From Lachnospiraceae bacterium UBA7086 (GTDB lineage: Bacteria > Bacillota > Clostridia > Lachnospirales > Lachnospiraceae), in contig DKZA01000008.1 of the NCBI GenBank assembly GCA_002492525.1, positions 99,864-163,863 on the forward strand: a DNA stretch of 64,000 nucleotides, given 5' to 3'. Below are positions 18,685 through 27,518 of this stretch, one piece after another. Position 1 is the first letter of the stretch; every line of letters begins with the position of its first letter. The notes under the pieces were generated by a model. That model was not told the DNA's origin, did no database searches, and saw only the letters and a program-made list of their open reading frames with translations. Position numbers and translations under genes: made by a program.

Positions 18685-19689
18685 TCATCCGTGCCATGTT
18701 TTAGGAATAAAGATCTTCTGATACTGTGCAATGGCAAACCGGTCTGTCATGGAACTGATATAATCACATACAATCTTCTCTAACGGTTCTCCCGCATCCA
18801 AAAGCCTGAACAAAAAGTTGGGTAGTTTCTCCGTATGCACCAGATAATGCTCATACAACGTTACGATCAGATTCTCTGCCTTGCCCTCCTCACTCTTGGC
18901 AATAGGATTCTTATAAACATGCCGGAACATAAATTCCCGCATCTTCTGCATCGCCTCCGCCACCTCAGGAGACATACAGATATCATCCTTATCCCGACTG
19001 TTGGTCACAATATTGTGGATAAAAAAATCTAACCGCTGTCCACAGCTGTAACCGATGACAGAACCGATCTCCCGCGGCACGTCCGCTTCCTTTAAGATAC
19101 CCGCCCGTACCGCATCATCCATATCATGATGAATATAAGCGATCTTATCGGCCAGCCGAACAATCTTGCCTTCCAGTGTAGCCGGCATCCCGGATGTCTG
19201 ATGATTTAAGATACCGTCCCGCACTTCATGAGTCAGATTGATACCTCTTCCATCCTTTTCCAGCATGTCTACCGTCCGCACACTCTGTTCATTATGTTTA
19301 AACCCATAAGGACATACCCTGTCTAATGCCCGTTCCCCGGCATGTCCAAAAGGCGTATGCCCCAAATCGTGCCCAAGTGCAATCGCCTCCACCAGATCTT
19401 CGTTTAATTGTAATGCCTTGGCAATGGTTCTGGCTGTCTGACTGACTTCCAGCGTATGCGTCAGCCGCGTCCTGTAATGATCTCCTTCCGGCGTTAAGAA
19501 TACCTGTGTCTTATCTTTCAGACGCCGAAACGACTTACTATGTATGATCCGGTCTCTGTCTCTTTGAAAAACCGGCCGGATATCGCATTGCTCTTCCTCC
19601 TTAAGCCTCCCCCTGGAATTCATACTGAGCATGGCATAGGGACTAAGATATTCTTTCTCCCATTGCTCCAAACTTTCCCGTATATTCAT
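18685..19689 (-). CDS. dgt: dGTPase-like HD-domain triphosphohydrolase
   Basis: A 334-residue HD-domain protein with RLKDKTQVF, RTRLTHTLEVSQ (first His), ALGHDLGHTPFGHAGE (HD pair) and DKIAYIHHDMDDA (last Asp), the standard metal-binding set of deoxyguanosinetriphosphate triphosphohydrolase-like proteins. I placed the start at ATG 19689 (MNIRESLEQWEKEYL) with AGAAAGG upstream; the open frame continues upstream to 19794 but those residues have no family character. It begins the dgt-dnaG-rpoD-trmK block. Confidence 0.92.
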   Translation of the reverse strand: MNIRESLEQWEKEYLSPYAMLSMNSRGRLKEEEQCDIRPVFQRDRDRIIHSKSFRRLKDKTQVFLTPEGDHYRTRLTHTLEVSQTARTIAKALQLNEDLVEAIALGHDLGHTPFGHAGERALDRVCPYGFKHNEQSVRTVDMLEKDGRGINLTHEVRDGILNHQTSGMPATLEGKIVRLADKIAYIHHDMDDAVRAGILKEADVPREIGSVIGYSCGQRLDFFIHNIVTNSRDKDDICMSPEVAEAMQKMREFMFRHVYKNPIAKSEEGKAENLIVTLYEHYLVHTEKLPNFLFRLLDAGEPLEKIVCDYISSMTDRFAIAQYQKIFIPKTWHG

Positions 19690-19837
19690 AGGTATGCCTT
19701 TCTTCTCTATCGAAAACAACCGTTCTATTACTATTATTCGCCCAAAAATGCCGAAATCCTTTTTCCATTCTTTAAAATATACAATATTTATCATGCCGGG
19801 GCTGCAAAGCAGGCTTTTCCATAATTACTTCCCGCTT

Positions 19838-19896
19838 ATTCCGAGGCCGCAAAGCGGTCCTCGCAAAGTTAATTTGCGAAGCAAATTTACTTTTTT
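19838..19896. repeat. REP-like pair of hairpins between dgt and the hydrolase gene
   Basis: Two palindromes in a row: GAGGCCGC-AAA-GCGGTCCTC, then GTTAATTTGC-GAA-GCAAATTTAC followed by seven T on the plus strand. No plus-strand gene ends here, so it is unlikely to serve as a normal terminator. The first hairpin core matches the rnpB insert, and related sequence recurs near 20.83 kb, 24.35 kb and 27.23 kb. Confidence 0.6.
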
Positions 19897-20814
19897 TCAT
19901 CGGCAGATATCATAAATAAATTCCGCATTTTTATCCATAGCCTCATAGGCTGTCTTAAAGGGAGACATCTGAAATACATGCCACATGCCCCGGAACATGT
20001 CCAGTTTCACGGATACATTGGCTTTTAACAACTTCTTATACAACATCACCGCGTCATCCTGTAAAATCTCATTACTCCCCACTTGGATATAAACGGGCGG
20101 AAAGCCCTCATAATCTCCAAAAAGTGGAGAAATCATAGGATCTGCAAGGTTCTGACCTTCTGCGTAATTAACGATCATCCGCTCCAGATATTCTGAATTC
20201 AAAACCGGGTCAATCTCCGCTTTGGTTACATGGGATTTCCCGGAAACCGTGAGATCCGTCCAGGGCGACATGAGCACCAGGCCACGCGGCATGAGTCTCT
20301 CTTCCCTCTTTAGCTGCAAAGCAAGACAGAGCGCCAGATTCCCGCCAGCAGAATCCCCTGCCAAAATAATATCCCGGGCCCCATATCCTAAAAGCATCAG
20401 ATAATTCCAAACCTGCATGGCATCCTCCACCGCCGCCGGATAGGGGTGCTCCGGAGCCAGTCTGTAATCAAAACAGAGGACGTCCATGGAGGTAGATGTG
20501 GCCAGCTTAGTCGTCAATGTTCTGGCATAAAGACTGCTGCCGGTGGAATATCCCCCTCCGTGACAGTAAAGGATCACATACTTTTTCATATGAGCTCGGT
20601 TTACATAAGTCCATTCTCCATGGAGAATCCTTCCCTGATCCGCTTCTATGACAATATCCAGATCTTCTATCAATACTTCCTTCTTATTACTAAGAAGCGC
20701 CCCAAAATAATCCTGTGACTGACGGTGCTTTTCAATATCCACATTCTCCACCACACCATGCATCCTCTTAATAAGATTCATCAGATTGGCATTTTTCTTC
20801 TCTGCTCTTCCCAT
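19897..20814 (-). CDS. Alpha/beta hydrolase, hormone-sensitive-lipase type
   Basis: A 305-residue hydrolase. HGGGYSTGS forms the oxyanion hole, GDSAGGNLALC holds the nucleophilic Ser, and DPMISPLFGDY plus the late MWHVF region supply Asp and His. This HGGG pattern defines the HSL/BioH-like esterase group acting on short acyl esters. GGAGGTACT precedes the ATG. It is divergent from the acyltransferase-like gene at 20.97 kb, which suggests a related lipid or ester function. Confidence 0.88.
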   Translation of the reverse strand: MGRAEKKNANLMNLIKRMHGVVENVDIEKHRQSQDYFGALLSNKKEVLIEDLDIVIEADQGRILHGEWTYVNRAHMKKYVILYCHGGGYSTGSSLYARTLTTKLATSTSMDVLCFDYRLAPEHPYPAAVEDAMQVWNYLMLLGYGARDIILAGDSAGGNLALCLALQLKREERLMPRGLVLMSPWTDLTVSGKSHVTKAEIDPVLNSEYLERMIVNYAEGQNLADPMISPLFGDYEGFPPVYIQVGSNEILQDDAVMLYKKLLKANVSVKLDMFRGMWHVFQMSPFKTAYEAMDKNAEFIYDICR

Positions 20815-20973
20815 AGTACCTCCACAATCCCAAAAGTAAATTTGCTTCGCAATATAACCCGGATGCTCTCTATACTATAAAACATGATAAATTATATTTA
20901 TATTTTACCATAAATCTCTCTATCTGTGTTATACTCTAAAAGATACAGAACGCAAGAGGGGAACACTAAGGTT

Positions 20974-22296
20974 ATGGCCAAAGAAAACCATCCGACAAAA
21001 CAAACAAACAGACCGGCTGCCAAAAGCAAAAAAGACGTCTGGTATAAGCTGGATTTGTCCGCCATCGTCTATCCCACCCTGCAGCGGCGCGACTTTTCTT
21101 CCGTCTACCGTCTGTCCGTGGTTTTAAAAGAAGAAATCAACCCGTCTCTTCTGCAACAGGCTCTGGATACGACCCTGACCCGTTTTCCCACATACAAAGT
21201 CGCCATCAGAAAGGGACTGTTCTGGCGCTATCTGGAGCCTAACACCAGACCCGGACCCTATGTACAGGAAGATATCAAAAATCCCTGCATGCCTATGCAC
21301 TTTAAAGGTAACAATCGTTATCTTATTAGAGTATATTATTATGGACGCCGTATTTCATTGGAAGCACACCACTGCCTTGGCGACGGCACCGGCGGAATGT
21401 GTCTGCTGCAGACGCTGACTGCCACATATCTGGGGTTACAGGGTCATTCCATCAAGCCCTCCGGCTTTGTTCTGGACCTGAAGGAAACGCCGGATCCCGG
21501 TGAACTGGAAGATGCCTATATGCGCTACGCCACAGCAAAGGTCAAACCGCCCCGTCCCGCCGAAAAAACATATCGCGTACGGGGTACCAAGGAACCTTTC
21601 TACACATTAAATATCATAGACGGCGTGCTGTCAGTGCGGGAAGTCATGACCGTAGCCAAACAATATGATGCCACCATCACGGAGTATCTAAACGCGGTTC
21701 TGCTCTATGCCCTGTTGCAGAAACAAAACCGGGAATTCCATTTAAGACTGCGCCCGGTACGCATTGCCATGCCAGTCAATCTGCGCCGCTTTTTCCCTTC
21801 CAAAACTCTGCGCAACTTTATAACGATGGTATATCCTTCCATCGATCCCCGTCTGGGGGAATACAGCTTTGAAGAGATCGTGACTCAGGTGCACAATTAC
21901 ATGCGTTATTATATAAATGATAAATTCCTATGCGGAGATATCACTACCAACGCCGCAACCCAGCATAATCTTTTAATCCGTGTAGTACCGCTCTTTATCA
22001 AAGATCTGGTGGTAAAGACCTTTTATACCCGGGTCCAGGATAAGAACTCTTCCGCCGGCCTCACCAATATGGGAGCCCTTCACGTACCGGAAGAGATGAA
22101 ACCATACATTGAGCGATTCGACATCTATATGGGCCAGCCCTTTTCTTCTCGTACCAACTGCGCTATCATCAGTTTTGAAGATATCCTGACCATCAATTTT
22201 GCCAGCAGCATCATCGAAGCCGATGTAGAACGATATTTTTTCCGCAAGCTGGTGCAAGACGGCATCCATGTAACCATTGAGAGCAATCGTACCTAA
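20974..22296 (+). CDS. Condensation/acetyltransferase-superfamily protein
   Basis: A 440-residue protein with the HHxxxDG motif (EAHHCLGDGTGG) of the chloramphenicol-acetyltransferase/condensation superfamily and a conserved late region (FSSRTNCAIISFED). It resembles alcohol acetyltransferase-like or condensation-domain proteins that occur singly in Lachnospiraceae. The start ATG at 20974 (MAKENHPTK) follows AAGG; an upstream in-frame start at 20926 lies near the promoter and is less likely. It is 17 bases before the next gene and divergent from the hydrolase. Confidence 0.8.
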   Translation: MAKENHPTKQTNRPAAKSKKDVWYKLDLSAIVYPTLQRRDFSSVYRLSVVLKEEINPSLLQQALDTTLTRFPTYKVAIRKGLFWRYLEPNTRPGPYVQEDIKNPCMPMHFKGNNRYLIRVYYYGRRISLEAHHCLGDGTGGMCLLQTLTATYLGLQGHSIKPSGFVLDLKETPDPGELEDAYMRYATAKVKPPRPAEKTYRVRGTKEPFYTLNIIDGVLSVREVMTVAKQYDATITEYLNAVLLYALLQKQNREFHLRLRPVRIAMPVNLRRFFPSKTLRNFITMVYPSIDPRLGEYSFEEIVTQVHNYMRYYINDKFLCGDITTNAATQHNLLIRVVPLFIKDLVVKTFYTRVQDKNSSAGLTNMGALHVPEEMKPYIERFDIYMGQPFSSRTNCAIISFEDILTINFASSIIEADVERYFFRKLVQDGIHVTIESNRT

Positions 22297-22313
22297 AAAG
22301 AAAGGATTCTATC

Positions 22314-23018
22314 ATGTCATACTGTGTAAACTGCGGCGTGGAACTGGAAGCCTCCCTGCAAGAGTGCCCCCTGTGCCATACGCCTGTCATTAATCCCAAA
22401 ACTATCGGCAAGCCAGTACCGTCCTCTCCTTATCCCGTGGATAAAGGACAGGTGGAAGTCGTCAAGAGAAAAGATCTTGGCATTTTGCTTTCCGTGGTCC
22501 TGATTGCTACCAGCGTCACCTGCCTGCTGTTAAATCTTTTGATATTTAACCACACGCGCTGGTCTCTCCTTGTGATCGGTATCTGTATCTGCCTGTTTGT
22601 TTTTACCTTTCCAGCAGTGTATTACAGCAAAACACCCGTTTATATTTCTCTGTTGGCGGACGGTGTGTCCGTGGCCATTTATCTGTATATGATCGGATTT
22701 TTGACGCCATCGGACACTTGGTTTTGGCAATTGGGACTCCCGATCGTTGCACTCATCACAGCTATGATGGAGATTTTTACGTTCCTGGCACGCAAATTTC
22801 CTTTTACGATTCTGTCGGGAGCTCTCTGCCTGTTTATTGAAATTCCTTTATTCTGTGTTGCGTTGGAACTTTTCATCCGCCACATGCTCACAGAACCTCT
22901 GTCTATCACCTGGTCAGCCGTTGTACTGACCGTATGTACTATCATAGATTTTGCCCTGATTACCATTCTCGTCAAAAAACGCCTGCGCAACGAAGTGCGC
23001 AGACGCCTGCATTTCTGA
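22314..23018 (+). CDS. Zinc-ribbon membrane protein (DUF6320-like)
   Basis: A 234-residue protein starting MSYCVNCGVELEASLQECPLCHTPV, a four-Cys zinc ribbon, followed by about six membrane helices. This combination matches DUF6320-type proteins that sit beside the acyltransferase-like gene in related genomes as far as I recall. Function unknown. AAAGAAAGGA lies before the ATG; it forms an operon with the gene upstream. Confidence 0.75.
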   Translation: MSYCVNCGVELEASLQECPLCHTPVINPKTIGKPVPSSPYPVDKGQVEVVKRKDLGILLSVVLIATSVTCLLLNLLIFNHTRWSLLVIGICICLFVFTFPAVYYSKTPVYISLLADGVSVAIYLYMIGFLTPSDTWFWQLGLPIVALITAMMEIFTFLARKFPFTILSGALCLFIEIPLFCVALELFIRHMLTEPLSITWSAVVLTVCTIIDFALITILVKKRLRNEVRRRLHF

Positions 23019-23034
23019 TTGACTATGAAAATAT

Positions 23035-23664
23035 TTATGCCTCAGCATATCTGGCCTCAGCTGCCTCCAAAGAGGGATAGCCATAGAAAAGAGTTTCATT
23101 GGCGATAGTCTGTTTTAACAGACTTTCCCCCTTTTCATATGCTTCTTCCGTTTCTTTTAAAACTAACAGCAAAGTCTTCCTGGAATAAGTCAGAAGTTCT
23201 CCTCTTAAATAACTCTCCATGGAAGAACCTGCCATAACACCATCCTCCGCTGTGGTAGATACTCTGCCACGTTTGCGAAGATTCGGATACTCCTTCATCA
23301 TCTCACTGTCCCATTCCAGATTGATCTTCACAATCTTTTCCACAATATCCGTCTTATCCGAGACATCCGGCAAATGCTCCTTAATTCCCTCATATTCTTC
23401 CGGGAACGTGCTTTCCATCATCCTGCCATATTTTTCAAAAATAAGATTTCTGCCTTCCTTACAGGCGTCCTCACAGTCTTCCTGATAACTTCTCAGCACT
23501 TCGTCCGAATACACCATCCACTGACTCATTCGCATCTTAAAAAAGGTATCCGGATCATCCTGACAGGAAGCCCTGCCGCCGGTATTATATACCTGCTGAA
23601 ACAATTCCCACTCCGTCTGTGCAATATGAAATATCAACTGTTCTCGTTCACTGACCTTATCCAT
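23035..23664 (-). CDS. DUF4125-like protein
   Basis: A 209-residue soluble protein whose ligand-like pattern (EWELFQQVYNTGGRASCQDD, FFKMRMSQWMVYSDEVL) matches DUF4125, a family of unknown function. The ATG at 23664 has GGAAGGAAG at seven bases; an in-frame GTG two codons earlier is too close to that site. It follows the lipoprotein gene by 20 bases and probably shares its transcript. Confidence 0.75.
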   Translation of the reverse strand: MDKVSEREQLIFHIAQTEWELFQQVYNTGGRASCQDDPDTFFKMRMSQWMVYSDEVLRSYQEDCEDACKEGRNLIFEKYGRMMESTFPEEYEGIKEHLPDVSDKTDIVEKIVKINLEWDSEMMKEYPNLRKRGRVSTTAEDGVMAGSSMESYLRGELLTYSRKTLLLVLKETEEAYEKGESLLKQTIANETLFYGYPSLEAAEARYAEA

Positions 23665-23684
23665 TGTCACACTTCCTTCCTGCC

Positions 23685-24275
23685 TTACACTTCATCCGAT
23701 ATCGTGGACTGATACAAAGGCTCGCCGGCAATCTGAATATAAATGATATCCGCATCATAATTCCTCAGAAACGTACTGGCAATAGAATCCAGAATGATAT
23801 CCTTGGCCGCCTTTGTCATAGTATCCAGATAATTGTCCATTTCCTTGGAAAGATCCAGATACAGAACCTTGCCCTCTTCTTTCTCTTCCTCGCTAAAAGA
23901 CAATACTTTCGTATCAAGTGACACAATATTATGTCTCGCCAACGCCGCTATCAGCACATCTGCCGTTAATTCTTCCGCCTTTTCTTCCTGGGAATTTAAG
24001 CCGTCACAAGACCTGTTACTGTAATATACAACAAACGATACCGAATCCGCCGCTTCCTCCTCTTCTATAGCATCTGCCGATACCTCTTGTTCCTGAATAT
24101 TCTCTTCCTCATCATCTTGTAATAAATATTCTAAGGAACTCACCAACAGATCCCCTGAAGACATCTCCGGTGCATCGATTTCCCCTGTAGTCACAGTACT
24201 GTCAGATTTCCTGCCACATGCCGTCATCAGAAGAACTATAGCAACTGCAAATGCAACTTTCCCAATCCTTTTCAT
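23685..24275 (-). CDS. Lipoprotein with GerMN-like domain
   Basis: A 196-residue protein with a lipoprotein signal peptide ending LLMTAC (Cys ~20). An acidic linker (~50-78) follows, then a ~110-residue domain with VVYYSNRSCDGL, VLYLDLSKEM and a late NYDADIIYIQIAGEPL. That order fits the GerMN fold seen in spore germination and sporulation lipoproteins. It would be attached to the outer face of the membrane. Sequence similarity is modest, so the domain call is moderate. Confidence 0.65.
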   Translation of the reverse strand: MKRIGKVAFAVAIVLLMTACGRKSDSTVTTGEIDAPEMSSGDLLVSSLEYLLQDDEEENIQEQEVSADAIEEEEAADSVSFVVYYSNRSCDGLNSQEEKAEELTADVLIAALARHNIVSLDTKVLSFSEEEKEEGKVLYLDLSKEMDNYLDTMTKAAKDIILDSIASTFLRNYDADIIYIQIAGEPLYQSTISDEV

Positions 24276-24347
24276 AATCTCCCCTCCCGGATTCTTCCTG
24301 TCACAGATCCTCTAAATCGGGTTTTATTCTACCATACTATATCGCAA

Positions 24348-24386
24348 AAGTAAATTCCTTCGGAATAAACTCGAGATAATTTACTT
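24348..24386. repeat. Short inverted repeat, REP-like
   Basis: Arms AAGTAAATT and AATTTACTT flank a 21-base centre containing a smaller CCTTCGG motif. It lies between the lipoprotein start and tRNA-Leu(CAG) and resembles the AT-rich hairpin at 19.87 kb. Confidence 0.45.
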
Positions 24387-24476
24387 ACCGCCGTCTGTTT
24401 CTTCTACCCGGCTGCTCTAATCAATCTGACACCAAAAAGGCACCGCTTCATGCGATGCCTTCTGGTCTTGCCATCA

Positions 24477-24560
24477 TGCAGGAAAAGGGACTTGAACCCT
24501 CATGATATTGCTATCACACGGACCTGAACCGTGCGCGTCTGCCAATTCCGCCATTCCTGC
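24477..24560 (-). tRNA. tRNA-Leu, anticodon CAG
   Basis: An 84-nt class II tRNA. Acceptor arms GCAGGAA / TTCCTGC pair with A as discriminator; the D loop has GGCGGAATTGGCAGACGC, the anticodon stem-loop is CACGG-TTCAGGT-CCGTG, a long variable arm follows, and the T arm is GGGTTCAAGTCCC. CCA is not encoded. Confidence 0.95.
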
Positions 24561-24602
24561 GAACAAATGTTATTTTAGCGTCTTTTGACATACATGTCAA
24601 GC

Positions 24603-25412
24603 CTATTTTCCAATTTTCTTGTCCATATACAGGATATGATTCACCAGCCAGCCAACCAAAAATTCCAGAAGCTCCTCCAGAGTTTTTTGCTGATTGTCAT
24701 CCACTTCCTCCAAATCCATCTCCTCCAGACGGCTGACAAAAGCATCATGAGCCTTCTTCTGTGCTTCCAGGCCCTCATAATGGATGGCGGCCATATATTC
24801 TTCCTCATCCCCAAAGTGGAACTTCGTGTAGTTTTTCAGTTCCTCCAGCAGACGCACAATCTCATCGTATTTATCATGGACATAGTCATGCACAATCACC
24901 CGGTGAACCTCTCCGATAATCCGAAATAACTCCTTGTGCTCGTCATCAATGAAAGTGATACCCGTACTGTACTGCGTCGTATATGTATACTCCTGCTTTT
25001 CCTCCCATTCTTTCAGCGGCGGCATTTTACCAATCATCATATCACTGCCGATGATATGCCGAAACAGCCAGGTGACCAGATACTGCATCAGTTCATCCAA
25101 CAGCTCATGCTCCTGCCTGCTGCCTACAATGGCATCCAATTCATTCATTTTAACCGCAAATTCCCTATGCTGCTTCTTCTGCAATTCCAGTTCCGGATGT
25201 CCTATCTTCTTCATATATTCTTCTTCATGCCGGAAATGATATTCCGAATAATCCTGCAGTTCCCGAAGAAGCTTCACGATAGCATCATATTTATCTTCCC
25301 GGTAGTCATTGGCAAGCAATTCCTCTACATCATTAACAATCCGAAAAAGTTCCTTATGTTCTTTATCAATTTCCTCCACACCAATCAGACAATCCTGCGT
25401 AAATCTATACAT
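24603..25412 (-). CDS. Bacteriohemerythrin with two hemerythrin domains
   Basis: A 269-residue protein made of two homologous ~130-residue halves. Each has a DxxHKELFRI motif, a HFxxEExxM motif (YHFRHEEEYMKK; FHFGDEEEYMAA) and a later Kx2HxxF motif, the His/Glu/Asp ligands of a di-iron hemerythrin centre. In the second half the expected His of HFRHEE is Asp/Glu-like (FGDEE), so iron ligation there may differ. Anaerobes use such proteins for oxygen binding or scavenging. Confidence 0.92.
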   Translation of the reverse strand: MYRFTQDCLIGVEEIDKEHKELFRIVNDVEELLANDYREDKYDAIVKLLRELQDYSEYHFRHEEEYMKKIGHPELELQKKQHREFAVKMNELDAIVGSRQEHELLDELMQYLVTWLFRHIIGSDMMIGKMPPLKEWEEKQEYTYTTQYSTGITFIDDEHKELFRIIGEVHRVIVHDYVHDKYDEIVRLLEELKNYTKFHFGDEEEYMAAIHYEGLEAQKKAHDAFVSRLEEMDLEEVDDNQQKTLEELLEFLVGWLVNHILYMDKKIGK

Positions 25413-25636
25413 ACCTGCCTCCTTTTTCCTGTGACAGCCACATCTTACGACCCTTTTATATTCCTATATCTTCCTATATCGCTTTCTGTTTCATAATGAT
25501 ATTGGGTTAATTCTATCATGAATTACTCTGATTGTCCACGACAGACAAAACTATCCGTCCGCCAAATTATTTTATAAAAAGCCCTTGACTTTTGGCTTTC
25601 TAAACAGTATTATATTAGGTGCGTTGTGTGACGTAT

Positions 25637-25720
25637 GCGGAAGTGCTGGAATTGGCAGACAGGCTAGACTAAGGATCTAGTGATGGGTTCATCGTGTGGG
25701 TTCAAGTCCCATCTTCCGCA
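25637..25720 (+). tRNA. tRNA-Leu, anticodon AAG; likely attachment site of the element
   Basis: An 84-nt class II tRNA: GCGGAAG / CTTCCGC acceptor with A discriminator, anticodon stem-loop CTAGA-CTAAGGA-TCTAG (AAG), variable arm, T arm GGGTTCAAGTCCC. A tyrosine integrase gene ends 90 bases beyond its 3' end, pointing back at it, and AT-rich accessory DNA follows, so the 3' end is the probable attL core. Confidence 0.94.
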
Positions 25721-25732
25721 GTGGTTAAATGT

Positions 25733-25769
25733 GAGGAAACCCTGATAAATACTGGGTTTCCTCGTTTTT
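25733..25769 (+). terminator. Intrinsic terminator after tRNA-Leu(AAG)
   Basis: Arms GAGGAAACCC and GGGTTTCCTC around TGATAAATACT, followed by GTTTTTTG. It ends transcription of the tRNA and lies just inside the element. Confidence 0.85.
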
Positions 25770-25809
25770 TGTTACAGGTCGATTCTGGTTACACTTGGTT
25801 ACACTTTTT

Positions 25810-27075
25810 TTACCCCAATGCCGCCTCAAATGCATCGGTCCGCTCTTCCAAGGATTTAGTCGCAAACTCATAATACCGCTCGGTTGTCGCAAAATCCTCA
25901 TGACCTGCAAATTTCCTGATCTCCTCATTCGTCAACTGCTTGGAAGCGATCATATTGGAGATACAGGTCTTTCTGATGCTGTGGTTGCCCTTCTGAGGCG
26001 TGCCGATCTGCCTGTTTACCCGTCTTAAGACATTGTTTATGGCATAATCGTGAAGTCTTTCACCGTTTCCATCCATAAACAAATATTCCCCTTCCAAACC
26101 ATTACATCTGTTATGATTCAGAATCATGTGGTAGTACTTCCTTGCACGCTTGGACAGATATAGAGTCCTGTTGCCCGCTGGACTCTTCGGATAAGGAGAA
26201 ATACCATATCCCAGCCTGTGCCTCCTGCCGTCTGCATCCATATAGTACTCCTTAACTTCCTGCCTCGTTATCTGTACCGAGTCAGCTGAAAAGTCGGTTG
26301 TTTTCAAAGCAACAATCTCACCCACCCGCAAAGCAAGGAAGAAGTTCATGCATACCGCCAGATAAGCAACATTTCCTGTCTTTTCATACTGCTTCTCGGC
26401 CTGCATAAGCAGCCGTTCCCTTTCATCATCAACATATACCTGTTCGGTCTCGTCTTTCTTATGAGACTCCGTAAACTTCCTGTAAGAGATACCGTGGACA
26501 TTCCTTGCAACATTGACACCGATTAACCGCTTCTCTATCGCATAATCTAAGAGCATATTGGCAAGACTTTTCATTTCCTTATACTTCTTGCTGGTCAATT
26601 GATGCTTCCTAACCGTTTTCAAAAACCATTCTTTCATAATAACCACGTCAATATCCGCTATATCCATTTTGACGATTTCACTATCCCTATAATAAGTATC
26701 CCACACCCACTGCAGCTTCGTTGCATTGGCGGGAGTTGTTTCTTCCGCCTTATAATTAATCCATGCAGGATACAGGGCTTTCATGGTTCTTGGATTTTCC
26801 TGTCTCTTCTGTATTTCCTTATACCAATTCACTATGCACTTTTCAAGGTTCTCTCTGCTTGTTTTGGCTATCAGCTTTTTACCATTACACCCGTTATTAT
26901 CAGGCAGTTTTGTTTTAAAGCGCCCGTCTGACGCCTGCCATATCGAGCAGAACTTTTCGTGTTGTTCTAAAATCCTTTTTTTCGTCATATCCTCGACTTT
27001 ATCCAACACATCAGTCATATTAATTATACCGCTGTCTATAGCCTCTGACAAGGCCTGTAAATCTTGTGTATTCAC
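25810..27075 (-). CDS. Tyrosine recombinase (integrase) of the element
   Basis: A 421-residue phage-type integrase. Catalytic motifs: Arg in LRVGEIVAL, HSIRKTC (His/Arg), GHEDFATTERYYEFA (His and Tyr nucleophile region). The N-terminal ~200 residues contain an arm-binding-like and SAM-like core-binding domain. The start codon is GTG at 27075; it overlaps the stop of a 9-residue ORF (TAGTG). The gene ends 90 bases from the tRNA-Leu 3' end, the standard position for site-specific integration at tRNA genes. Confidence 0.94.
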   Translation of the reverse strand: MNTQDLQALSEAIDSGIINMTDVLDKVEDMTKKRILEQHEKFCSIWQASDGRFKTKLPDNNGCNGKKLIAKTSRENLEKCIVNWYKEIQKRQENPRTMKALYPAWINYKAEETTPANATKLQWVWDTYYRDSEIVKMDIADIDVVIMKEWFLKTVRKHQLTSKKYKEMKSLANMLLDYAIEKRLIGVNVARNVHGISYRKFTESHKKDETEQVYVDDERERLLMQAEKQYEKTGNVAYLAVCMNFFLALRVGEIVALKTTDFSADSVQITRQEVKEYYMDADGRRHRLGYGISPYPKSPAGNRTLYLSKRARKYYHMILNHNRCNGLEGEYLFMDGNGERLHDYAINNVLRRVNRQIGTPQKGNHSIRKTCISNMIASKQLTNEEIRKFAGHEDFATTERYYEFATKSLEERTDAFEAALG

Positions 27076-27105
27076 TATTCATTGGAAGCTCCTTTCTTAG
27101 ACATT

Positions 27106-27137
27106 TGCTCTAATACAGAAAATAGAGACTTCCTCCT
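27106..27137 (-). repeat. Leader repeat copy 1 (before the integrase)
   Basis: Sense-strand AGGAGGAAGTCTCTATTTTC continuing to TGTATTAGAGCA; the same block with a two-base difference occurs at 27519-27552. Both lie in 5' regions of minus-strand genes and contain an AGGAGGA core resembling a ribosome binding site, yet neither is followed by a start codon at normal distance. Confidence 0.75.
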
Positions 27138-27228
27138 GCGTAATTTTAATACTTTATGTCAACCACTGGCTCTGTATGACCAGCGGTATTCTTTTCCGTT
27201 TTATGCTATAGGAAATTCCTCCGCTTAT

Positions 27229-27277
27229 TCGAGTCCGCGAAGCGGATCTCGCAATCGAGCTTTGCTCGATTTTTTAT
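27229..27277. repeat. REP-like double hairpin upstream of the integrase
   Basis: GAGTCCGC-GAA-GCGGATCTC is followed by AATCGAGC-TTT-GCTCGATT and six T on the plus strand. No plus-strand gene leads into it. Form and composition match the hairpins at 19.84 kb. Confidence 0.55.
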
Positions 27278-27306
27278 CTATATAAAATTTTTCTTCCCCT
27301 AAACTG

Positions 27307-27338
27307 AAAAAGGTTCCCCGCCATCTCTGGCTGGAAAC
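27307..27338 (-). terminator. Intrinsic terminator after the 35-residue ORF
   Basis: On the minus strand GTTTCCAGCC-AGAGAT-GGCGGGGAAC is followed by CTTTTT. It is 45 bases past the small ORF stop and would separate it from the integrase leader. Confidence 0.75.
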
Positions 27339-27382
27339 ACTTTTTCATATATTTTAAAGGTATGGATCTTCTTTTTATAGAT

Positions 27383-27490
27383 TCAAGTTTCCTTCATTTT
27401 CTTTATAGAATTATCAAATGCTTCTTCGCTAATGGTTCCCTTTTGAGGCAAAATCCTCAAAATGACAGCCATCAATTCTTTTTCTTTCAT
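27383..27490 (-). CDS. 35-residue small protein of unknown function
   Basis: Starts MKEKELMAVILRILPQKGTI and ends KKMKET. AAGGAGGATTTGCGATC precedes the ATG, a strong ribosome binding site, and a terminator follows, so it looks like a real short gene. Composition suggests a small helical protein. It may be a regulator of the element, but there is no motif to prove it. Confidence 0.6.
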   Translation of the reverse strand: MKEKELMAVILRILPQKGTISEEAFDNSIKKMKET

Positions 27491-27518
27491 GATCGCAAAT
27501 CCTCCTTATCAGAAAATC

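Noticed and set aside
1..25600. Prophage or island in the left part
   Set aside because: Genes and order are ordinary for Lachnospiraceae chromosomes; no integrase, phage structural or transposase genes were seen.
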